Positions 10,001 through 15,935 of a DNA stretch of 40,871 nucleotides are shown here, piece after piece. The DNA lies in IMG/VR virus record IMGVR_UViG_3300027852_000083, positions 1 through 40,871 of that record; one strand, 5' to 3'. The stretch comes from a virus. Under the pieces are notes generated by a model. It worked only from the letters and a program-made list of their open reading frames with translations, was not told the origin of the DNA and searched no databases. The stretch's first letter is position 1. Each line of letters starts with the position of its first letter. A program made the position numbers and the translations under genes.

Positions 10001-13000
10001 GTAGAACATCATCTAATGAGGCTGATGCGTGGGATGCGTTTGATGGAATAGGTATATTTCAAGGTAGTTTTTGGTCATGTACTATTGATAATATACCAAA
10101 CCCAGATGGATCTTGTTGGATGCAATGGGATTTTGGTGTAAATAAGCATATAACTCATATTAGTATGCAACGAAGGGATGAGGTAGATTGCGACTATGGA
10201 ACCACAAACTTTCCTAAGTATTGTAGAGTTTTAGGTGCACATACAAGTAGTATGGACAACCCCATTGATTTAGGATCATACGAAACAGCAGATATACCTT
10301 TTGGTGAGTGGGGTACATGGCACAGGATAGTACAAGCACCATTTAGATTTATTAGAATTGAATTTTATAATTCTTGGATTTCATGTATTAATACATATAG
10401 AATTGCTGTTAAGGAAGTATGCTTTAGAGAATCAATAAGTTCTAGTTCAAAAAGTTTTAGTTCTAGTTCATTAAGTTCTAGTTCATTTAGTTCTAGTTCT
10501 AGTTCTAGTTCATTAAGTTCTAGTTCAAAAAGTTCTAGTTCAAAAAGTTCTAGTTCAAAAAGTTTTAGTTCTAGTTCATTAAGTTCTAGTTCGTCTAGTT
10601 CTAGTTCCTATAGTAAAAGTTCGAGTTCAAGAAGTTTAAGTTCAAGCTCAATAAGTTTTAGTTCAAGTAGTGAAAGTTATAGCAGTTCAAGTTCTAGTTC
10701 AAGTTCTTATAGTTCAAGTTCTTCTAGTTCTAGCTCTTTAAGTTTTAGTTCAAGTTCTTACAGTTCTAGCTCATCGAGTTTAAGTTTTAGTAGTTCAAGT
10801 TCGAGTAGTTTAAGTTCGAGTAGTTTAAGTTTTTCTTTCAGTTCTTCTAGTCTCAGTTCTTATAGTTTCAGTTCAAGTTCTTCTAGTTCTAGTTCTAGTT
10901 CTTCCAGCTTTAGTTCTAGTTCTTCCAGCTTTAGTTCGAGTAGTAAAAGTTCGAGTAGTAAAAGTTCAAGTAGTGAAAGTTCAAGTTCTAGTTCGGCTTC
11001 TTGGAGTTCCAGTTCAAAAAGTTCTAGTTCAAAAAGTTCTAGTTCAAAAAGTTCCAGTTCCAGTTCTAGCAGTAAAAGTTCAAGCAGTAAAAGTTCGAGT
11101 TCTTCAAGTTTCAGTTTTAGTTCATCTAGTAATAGTTCAAGTTCAAGTAGTTTAAGCTCTTCTTCGAGTTCTTCGAGTTCTAGCTCTTATAGTTCTAGTA
11201 GTTCTAGTATAAGTTCTAGTTCTAATTCTAATAGTTCTAGTTCTAGTTCCGAAAGTTCTAGTAGTTTTTCTAATAGTTCAAGTTCCAGTTCGTCTAGTTC
11301 TTATTCTAAGAGTTCTAGCAGTTTTTCTAAAAGCTCTAGTTCTAGTTCTAATAGTTCTAGCAGTTTTTCTAAAAGCTCTAGTTCTAGTTCTTCTAGTTCC
11401 AGTTCATTGAGTTCAAGTTCTAGCAGTTCTAGTATAAGTTCTAGTTCTGAAAGTTCTAGTTCTAGTTATAGTTATTCTAGTTCAAGTTCTAGTTCGTCTG
11501 TTTCTTTTTCTAGTAGTTCTTCATCTTCGTATTCATCATCTAGTTCCAGTTCTTCTTTGAGTAGTTCATCAAGTTCAAGTTTTCAAAGTTTAAGCAGTTC
11601 TAGTAAAAGTTTTGAGTCTGTAATGGACACAGGAGATTTGAATTATTGGTCTTTTGGGTCTCCTGTTGATGTTCCTTTTAATAAATATACTAATATTGAT
11701 ACTTATGGTTTATTGTATTGGGGTTTTGGTAAACCTTTAGATTATATGTGGGGTTCTTATAGTTCTTCTAGTAAATCAAGCAGTTCTTCGAGTTGGTCTA
11801 GTAACAGTAGTAGTTCATCGAGTTGGTCTAGCAGCAGTAGTAGTTCCTCTAGTAGTTTATCTAGTAGTAGCAGTAGTTCTTATTCATCGTGTCCTTATTG
11901 GAGTCCTGATAAGACCTTAGGACAAATTGCCGCTGCTTCTTCCGAGGATGGAGTCTATGTAGCATCGAAAGCTATAGACGATGATGATTTTTCTGAATGG
12001 AGATCTACAAGCGATAATAATGAATGGTGGAGAATAGATTTTGGTGTTCCTACATCTATAGGGACTGTAGAGATTCTACCAGGTTGGCATAATTTTAATA
12101 GTTGTGTTAAGGATATAACTATCAAAGGGTCTAACGACGCAATAGGATGGACACCACTTGTTAGTGGTCAAATTCCAAATGCTTCTGGTTGGGAAGTATT
12201 CCGCTTTGGTATTGCTAGTTATAGATATTTCCAGATTGACGTGGCGAATAAATGGTGGGAATCACAGAGCTGGAATATAAGTATAAGAGAAATTAGAATG
12301 CGAAGTTGTTCAAGTTCAAGTTCAAGCTATAGTAGTTCAAGTTCTAGTTACTCAAGCTTAAGCTCTAGTAGTGTAAGTTCTAGCTCCTATTCATCCTGTC
12401 CATTCTGGAGCGGTGATAGAACTACGGATGCAGTTGCAACAGCTAGTTCTGGTAGCCATATAGACTGGTCGATAGATGACAATATTTACACACCTTGGAT
12501 AGCTGCAAGTGGTGTTAATGAGTGGCTCAGGATAGATTTTGGAATCGGAAACGCTTATCCTATAAATATTGTAAGAATATTACCTTATGTAGATGGTGGT
12601 TATGCAAGAGTTAAAGATATTCTTATTAAGGGATCTAACGATGCCGTAGGGTGGACTAACCTTATTAGTAGTCGAGTTCCAAATAGTTCAAATTGGACAA
12701 CTTTTGGCTTTACAAATTCTACTAGTTATAGGTATATTCAGATAGATATATCAAATCAGTGGAATCCAGTGTTAGATAACATATCTATTCTAGAATTGGA
12801 GATGCTTGAGTGTTATGAAAGCAGTTCTTCTAGCTCTTTAAGTAAAAGTAATAGTAGTTCAAGTAGCTCCCTAAGTAATTCGAGTTCTAGTAGTAGTTCT
12901 GTAAGTAGTTCTTCGAATAGTAGTAGTTCTACGAGTTCCAGTAGTAAATCTTCAAGTAGCAGCTCTCTTAGTTTAAGTAGTAGTTCTAGTAGCATAGGCT

Positions 13001-13308
13001 CCTCTAGTTCCAGCTCTGTTAGTTCTAGTTCTTGTAGTAGCTCTAGGAGTTCCAGTAGTAGTTCTTTCTCAGAGGAAGCATGTCCTATGGATTGCGGTTG
13101 TGATTGTGCAGAGGAATGCGGTTGTGAGTGTCCAGAAGAGTGCGGTTGTGAGTGTCCCGAAGAGTGCGGTTGTGAGTGTCCCGAAGAGTGCGGTTGTGAG
13201 TGCCCAGAAGAGTGCGGTTGTGAATGTCCAGAAGAGATTTGGTGTGAATGTCCCGAAGAATCTTGTGGATGTGAATGCCCTGAAGAGAATTGTGGCCCAG
13301 AGGAATAG
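7072..13308 (+). CDS. Giant adhesin fused to a gp53-like baseplate wedge domain, with Cys-rich C-terminus
   Basis: The 2078 residues read as follows. 1-115: gp53-like wedge domain (YLWWIITLYNDVLDPFESK, then GETLLCP). 120-168: Ser linker. 168-757: Trp/Tyr-rich beta region I do not recognise, ending in a small Cys knot (CDCTFLENGRCVC). 758-962: Ser linker. 963-1120: discoidin-like domain, type A. 1122-1513: Ser linker of about 390 residues in SSSSX pentads. 1517-1563: short Trp/Gly module (DTGDLNYWSFGSPVDV). 1607-1745 and 1776-1915: two F5/8 type C (discoidin) domains beginning CP(Y/F)W. 1917-1999: Ser linker. 2001-2078: Cys-rich octapeptide repeats. The wedge domain would anchor it to the baseplate and the discoidin domains would bind surface glycans. 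The radical SAM gene begins 34 bases later. The GAGTGTAAAC before the ATG is a weak ribosome site. Confidence 0.85.
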   Translation: MGILDYSRIGNYNIIDVDKTNEFDFIDPALTELVKNITKIISYFTVTAKYDMKYWLISWEVYGTPYLWWIITLYNDVLDPFESKIGETLLCPDISNIDVKHLYSKCTPPIKPEYTIPEVSSSSSSSRSSSSVSVSSSSLSSSSSSKSSSSVSSSSSANSISSSSSSLGPEEFVKAEIVPGSSWHYKTFLYPEGIRSSPAFGVLNPLDNNEVRSVTYDDFTLFMGKRHTTWGFYTISLTYKAKVIEWFYNGSMFPDFEVNATSGINGFDIWKDDVDPDLYYIGILNESIRKHYLFSAKVIHYVDGDYVARANFVEEEDSRCLMEAGSWAEYEYPVLVGNNYVKTTEDLESSRIRCLGYGKGKAWWGGAQYTDKLNITYTNDNKFCRNIWFDDFIAKKYKKFDIGGSENYVSGVIKTHFDRVNNKLHIIVKSNFVSKVSTPSSSTESWIPRSPLGYNVVPSFSYFQTKGWETIPSRGSRWVFGIGYCEIGSILPPYECLAYYNTTVSYGTDKKYIPGYGRYPRPVNLPLRYGKVESIWKHNVTWNLVYRYWQQQATSEYDIICAYEYEYYPDYIYYSADIDGDIVQEGTYNGGVRKTECGYKIKLMGVTAANGIRPLRYYESFECSTPGYQGAEYHGSGSSPEFHYCSAYDHYGAVNNVKSNTLKEFKDWHFNCLKECGIDNTEIGYTKDSTPSGGSSIHIGPTVDNFYYAAVRRAILADLHPPPCAYSCDCTFLENGRCVCTENFGDTESTHFYQKALASSSSRSSTSVSSSSESISLSSSSISSSSSSSHSSSSLSFSSSSKSFSSSSKSFSSSSYSFSSSSSSYSSSSASIPSWWSLSSSSKSSSSSSSSISSSSVSKSSSSKSSSSKSSSSKSSSSQSSSSQSFSSSSSSISSSSKSSSSRSISSSSKSSSSKSSSSRSISSSSSSSSSNSSSSSSSSKSSSSSSVSSSSVSSSSFSSTSFPLYCGDFYTRMRQCRTSSNEADAWDAFDGIGIFQGSFWSCTIDNIPNPDGSCWMQWDFGVNKHITHISMQRRDEVDCDYGTTNFPKYCRVLGAHTSSMDNPIDLGSYETADIPFGEWGTWHRIVQAPFRFIRIEFYNSWISCINTYRIAVKEVCFRESISSSSKSFSSSSLSSSSFSSSSSSSSLSSSSKSSSSKSSSSKSFSSSSLSSSSSSSSSYSKSSSSRSLSSSSISFSSSSESYSSSSSSSSSYSSSSSSSSSLSFSSSSYSSSSSSLSFSSSSSSSLSSSSLSFSFSSSSLSSYSFSSSSSSSSSSSSSFSSSSSSFSSSSKSSSSKSSSSESSSSSSASWSSSSKSSSSKSSSSKSSSSSSSSKSSSSKSSSSSSFSFSSSSNSSSSSSLSSSSSSSSSSSYSSSSSSISSSSNSNSSSSSSESSSSFSNSSSSSSSSSYSKSSSSFSKSSSSSSNSSSSFSKSSSSSSSSSSSLSSSSSSSSISSSSESSSSSYSYSSSSSSSSVSFSSSSSSSYSSSSSSSSLSSSSSSSFQSLSSSSKSFESVMDTGDLNYWSFGSPVDVPFNKYTNIDTYGLLYWGFGKPLDYMWGSYSSSSKSSSSSSWSSNSSSSSSWSSSSSSSSSSLSSSSSSSYSSCPYWSPDKTLGQIAAASSEDGVYVASKAIDDDDFSEWRSTSDNNEWWRIDFGVPTSIGTVEILPGWHNFNSCVKDITIKGSNDAIGWTPLVSGQIPNASGWEVFRFGIASYRYFQIDVANKWWESQSWNISIREIRMRSCSSSSSSYSSSSSSYSSLSSSSVSSSSYSSCPFWSGDRTTDAVATASSGSHIDWSIDDNIYTPWIAASGVNEWLRIDFGIGNAYPINIVRILPYVDGGYARVKDILIKGSNDAVGWTNLISSRVPNSSNWTTFGFTNSTSYRYIQIDISNQWNPVLDNISILELEMLECYESSSSSSLSKSNSSSSSSLSNSSSSSSSVSSSSNSSSSTSSSSKSSSSSSLSLSSSSSSIGSSSSSSVSSSSCSSSRSSSSSSFSEEACPMDCGCDCAEECGCECPEECGCECPEECGCECPEECGCECPEECGCECPEEIWCECPEESCGCECPEENCGPEE
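9343..9956 (+). repeat. Poly-serine linker DNA repeat (second linker of the giant adhesin)
   Basis: About 205 codons are nearly all serine, built from the hexamer AGTTCN and a clear 15-bp unit (AGTTCGAGTTCTAAA and variants around 9649-9900) that encodes SSSSK pentads. Serine codons alternate between AGY and TCN. The frame is intact throughout. Confidence 0.9.
10435..11610 (+). repeat. Poly-serine linker DNA repeat (longest, about 390 codons)
   Basis: This is the longest low-complexity stretch in the window, again AGTTCT-type hexamers encoding SSSSX pentads in which X is K, F, L, Y, N, E, I or S. No stop or frame break occurs in about 1.2 kb, so selection maintains the frame. Short ORFs seen in other frames and on the minus strand here are shadows of the repeat. 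Confidence 0.9.
13093..13305 (+). repeat. 24-bp tandem repeats encoding CGCECPEE
   Basis: Units start at 13093 (CGCDCAEE), then five perfect-protein copies of CGCECPEE (13117-13236), then IWCECPEE, SCGCECPEE and NCGPEE. Synonymous third-base differences between copies show that the protein sequence has been kept while the DNA drifted. With the preceding CPMD segment this gives 25 Cys in the last 75 or so residues of the giant adhesin. Confidence 0.95.
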
Positions 13309-13342
13309 TGAAAAATATAAAATAAAGAGGGAAATGCTTGCT

Positions 13343-14488
13343 ATGAAATTAGGTTCTGTAGATTTAGAGATTACACTAAGATGCAATTTGAAATGTCCTT
13401 ATTGTTATTTACATCTCGATGGTACTAAAATAAGAGATATGTCCGATCGTACAATGCAGGCATGTATAGAGCTACTTAAAAAATATCCGAAGAATGGCGA
13501 TTATCCGCAGAGGATTACATTTTATGGAGGAGAACCTCTTTTAAAGTTTGATCTTATGAAGCGGTTTGTGTCTATGGCGGATGAAGCAAAATTGAATCTC
13601 AGATATACTGTAATGTCTAACGGAACCATAGTGACTCCTGAGATTGTAGAATTTTCAAAGAAGAGGAAGATGTACATACAGCGTAGTATTGATGGTTGTC
13701 CAAAAGTTATGGAAAAACTTAGACCTGGTGCCCTTTCTCTTTATGAGAAAGGGACAGAGTTGATAAAGGATACAAATAAAGGGACTAGGAGGATGACAAT
13801 TACTCCCGATACTGCCAAAGATTTATTTGAAGGAATTTTATACCTGTGGGAAAGTGGTTTCAGAAGAGGTTTCTCTCCCCAACCTAATTATGAGGTTGAT
13901 TGGGAGGAATCGCAGAAGCAAGATTTGATTAATAATATGCGGAAGATGGCAGACTTCTATGTTAAACAATTTAAAGATGGAAATCCTTTTTATTGGTACC
14001 AAGTATCTAGAGAAGCTGCTTGTAGATTTTCTAACTATGTAACTCAGACTGGGTGTGGCGCGGGAAAGCAATTATATTCTCTATCAGTAGACGGATATAT
14101 TTTCCTATGTCATAGGTTTACTGGAGAAGATATCAATGGGCAATTTTGTTATGGGCATATTGAGGATGTCCTTGAAGGAAAAGAAATTAAAGGTTTTGGT
14201 AATGATGTGATATCTGCTATTAAACGCGGAAGAAAGTGGAATGAGGAATGTCATTCTTGTATAGCTCAATATGGCTGCGAAAAAGGGTGCTTACATTCAA
14301 ATTATAAAGGTACTGGGAATCTTCTTAAGCCACCCGAGCTGTATTGCAGAGTTAAAAAAGAAGCTTCAAAGATAGTTACTTATATAGATTATGAGTTAAG
14401 AAATATAGATTCAGAGTGGTGGACCAAGAGAAATTTTCGTAGGGAAGCGAAAGCATACCTGGAAAAGAAGAAGAAATTAAACCAATAG
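13343..14488 (+). CDS. Radical SAM enzyme with SPASM domain
   Basis: The 381-residue product has the radical SAM cluster motif C14-x3-C18-x2-C21 (RCNLKCPYCY), a GGEP motif (TFYGGEPLLKF) and a C-terminal SPASM signature: Cys-x-Gly...DGYIFLC, then CHSCIAQYGCEKGC, then a final YC. SPASM enzymes carry auxiliary 4Fe-4S clusters and typically modify peptides or proteins (sulfatase maturases, ranthipeptide/SCIFF maturases). The start was set at ATG 13343, 11 bases after GAGGG; ATG 13334 is too close to that site. The open frame further upstream only reads the Cys repeat out of frame. The neighbour encodes a Cys/Glu-rich repeat, an obvious candidate substrate. It lies inside a tail operon, which is odd for a metabolic enzyme. 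Confidence 0.93.
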   Translation: MKLGSVDLEITLRCNLKCPYCYLHLDGTKIRDMSDRTMQACIELLKKYPKNGDYPQRITFYGGEPLLKFDLMKRFVSMADEAKLNLRYTVMSNGTIVTPEIVEFSKKRKMYIQRSIDGCPKVMEKLRPGALSLYEKGTELIKDTNKGTRRMTITPDTAKDLFEGILYLWESGFRRGFSPQPNYEVDWEESQKQDLINNMRKMADFYVKQFKDGNPFYWYQVSREAACRFSNYVTQTGCGAGKQLYSLSVDGYIFLCHRFTGEDINGQFCYGHIEDVLEGKEIKGFGNDVISAIKRGRKWNEECHSCIAQYGCEKGCLHSNYKGTGNLLKPPELYCRVKKEASKIVTYIDYELRNIDSEWWTKRNFRREAKAYLEKKKKLNQ

Positions 14489-14531
14489 TTATAACAATAA
14501 TTGAATGAAGGAAGTTCTAGGTATTCCATAG

Positions 14532-14547
14532 GTATTATTACAAAAGT
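14532..14547 (+). repeat. 16-bp direct repeat, copy 1 (GTATTATTACAAAAGT)
   Basis: An exact copy occurs at 14971-14986. Both lie in the leaders of small non-structural genes (14687 and 15018), and the flanks also resemble each other (AGGTATTCCATAG and AGGAATACTCAATAA). It could be a shared promoter or processing site, or a trace of gene duplication. The rest of the 198-base gap at 14489-14686 holds no convincing gene. Confidence 0.5.
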
Positions 14548-14686
14548 TGTTTGGTTAGATTGTATTGTTCTATTGATCACTATGGCGAAGAACCAATCTC
14601 CTAATTAGCCATCAACTTGGTTTAAAGAAGATGGTAACAAGAAGTTTAGAAATTTTGATTGAATCCAATTAGTATAAGGAGATAAT

Positions 14687-14935
14687 ATGAAACAAACAGT
14701 ACAAGAATTAGAAGCTTTAGGTGAATTTACATTAGCTAGAGAGACAAAAAGAGTGTTGGGGCAAAATAGTTCTAAAGGACTTGACGTCTTAATTAAAACT
14801 GTAGCACAACAGTTAAGTGAGTTGGGGGCAGGGGTCCCACAAAGATCCATTGAATTGGAGTTAAAGCGTAGTCGACGTCTTAATAAGATGTTGGACAGTT
14901 TGTTTACCATATTTCTCGTTCCGCGCAAGAAATAG
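14687..14935 (+). CDS. Small protein with N-terminal GEF-tag module
   Basis: This 82-residue protein is unrecognised by family. Its first 25 residues (VQELEALGEFTLARETKRVL) are a clear copy of a module that recurs at the ends of at least five other proteins in the window. The remainder is a basic amphipathic helical stretch (KGLDVLIKTVAQQLSEL, then ELELKRSRRLNKMLDSLF) ending in PRKK. A strong AAGGAGATAAT site precedes the ATG. It lies between the radical SAM and kinase-like genes, suggesting a joint cassette. No catalytic motif is visible. Confidence 0.75.
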   Translation: MKQTVQELEALGEFTLARETKRVLGQNSSKGLDVLIKTVAQQLSELGAGVPQRSIELELKRSRRLNKMLDSLFTIFLVPRKK

Positions 14936-14970
14936 AAAACTTAGCGTTGATGGGGAGGAATACTCAATAA

Positions 14971-14986
14971 GTATTATTACAAAAGT
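14971..14986 (+). repeat. 16-bp direct repeat, copy 2 (GTATTATTACAAAAGT)
   Basis: It is identical to 14532-14547 and lies 31 bases before the kinase-like gene, inside an 82-base leader. Confidence 0.5.
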
Positions 14987-15017
14987 AGTCACATAATTTT
15001 ACTTTAATGGAGAAGAT

Positions 15018-15797
15018 ATGGCAGATTTGTTTAGGTATGTTGTCACTGATAAACTAGCAATCGAACTTGGACGTATTTTAGAGGGGAAGATCAAAGATGG
15101 GAATTATATAAATTCCATAGTTAAAAAGTTGACTAATAAGAATTTAAAGGTTGTTAAATTTCTTGATAGAGGTAGCTTTGGTGCTGCTTATTTACTTTCG
15201 GATGGTGCAGTTTTGAAAGCAACATTTGATTCCAGTGAAGCTAAAGCTTGTGCTACTGTAGTAGGCAAGAAAAATAAGTATATAGTTGATATTTATGCTG
15301 TTGGGAAAGTAAACAAGAAAGCAGACTTTATGGGTTTAAAAAGTATATGGTTTATTCATAGAGAATTTATTAGTAGAGATTTTACTTTAGTTCAGAAAAA
15401 GATTGCAAGGTTACTTACCAAGTTTCAAAATTCTTATGATTTAAATGGCGAGAGAACTTTGTTGGGTAAAAAAGGTATAGAGGAGATGACAAAATTCTGG
15501 TGTACAAAAGGAAGAACTCCTTCGGAAAAAAATGTTTGTAGAGAAACTGTTGTAGTCTTAGCGAGGATTATTAAAGAAATGAAGGATAAGGGTATAAGAG
15601 GTTATAAGGATTTTCATATAGGTAATCTTGGTGTTAAAAATGGTAATCTTTGTGTATTTGATTTAGGCTTTGAAGCAAAATCTCGCGGAGGCAAAATAAA
15701 AAAAATTCAAGCAAACGGGAAAATAATTAAGAAAATTATATCTGAGTTAAAAGATAAAGGAGAATTTACTCTAGCAAAAAATTTAGAAATTGTGTAA
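15018..15797 (+). CDS. Protein-kinase-like protein with C-terminal GEF-tag module
   Basis: The 259-residue product has the protein-kinase core in order: Gly-rich loop (LDRGSFGAAYLL, about 49-60), a lysine at 67 (VLKATF), a catalytic-loop equivalent YKDFHIGNLGV with D198, H200 and N203, and a metal-binding DLG at 215-217. The HRD motif is replaced by YKD, and the C-lobe is short, as in small atypical or phage kinases. The last 20 residues (ISELKDKGEFTLAKNLEIV) are the recurrent GEF module, here at the C-terminus. A GGAGAAG site precedes the ATG. The target is unknown; the Ser-rich tail linkers are an inferred possibility only. Confidence 0.8.
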   Translation: MADLFRYVVTDKLAIELGRILEGKIKDGNYINSIVKKLTNKNLKVVKFLDRGSFGAAYLLSDGAVLKATFDSSEAKACATVVGKKNKYIVDIYAVGKVNKKADFMGLKSIWFIHREFISRDFTLVQKKIARLLTKFQNSYDLNGERTLLGKKGIEEMTKFWCTKGRTPSEKNVCRETVVVLARIIKEMKDKGIRGYKDFHIGNLGVKNGNLCVFDLGFEAKSRGGKIKKIQANGKIIKKIISELKDKGEFTLAKNLEIV

Positions 15798-15803
15798 TTG
15801 AAG

Positions 15804-15896
15804 ATGATGGCCTCGTTGCTTCTTGACGAAATACGAGGAATCGATACAGTTGGTTTATATACGGTACGCACTATTGTTAGTAGGTTACTTAAGTAA
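15804..15896 (+). CDS. Possible 30-residue small ORF
   Basis: In the 138-base gap after the kinase-like gene, ATG ATG opens a 30-codon frame (MMASLLLDEIRGIDTVGLYT and ten more residues) ending at TAA 15894. The composition looks protein-like, but there is no good ribosome site, only GAAG. A CCTCGT...ACGAGG inverted repeat (about 15811-15838) overlaps its start. It could be a gene remnant or chance. Confidence 0.25.
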   Translation: MMASLLLDEIRGIDTVGLYTVRTIVSRLLK

Positions 15897-15935
15897 GAAT
15901 CAAAAAAGAAGCTTTTAAAAGAGGGAGAGAAGTAG

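Noticed and set aside
10973-11155. Val/Gln-rich ORF inside the longest Ser linker
   Set aside because: It is a frame-shifted reading of the AGTTCN repeat, fully inside the adhesin gene.
9343-11610. Regular repeats that could suggest a CRISPR array or a satellite
   Set aside because: Units are 6 and 15 bases, in phase with one open frame, with no unique spacers; they encode Ser linkers.
12813-12995. Minus-strand Leu/Glu-rich ORF opposite a Ser linker
   Set aside because: The reverse of AGTTCN reads as Leu and Glu; no start site or known family. The same holds for 7254-7550.
13100-13342. In-frame N-terminal extension of the radical SAM gene (repeats of VVSVPKSA)
   Set aside because: It is the Cys repeat read in another frame, without a ribosome site; the radical SAM homology starts at 13343.
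14489-14686. Possible gene in the 198-base gap after the radical SAM gene
   Set aside because: Only frames of 8 to 13 codons with no ribosome site were found; the gap holds one copy of the 16-bp repeat and weak inverted repeats.
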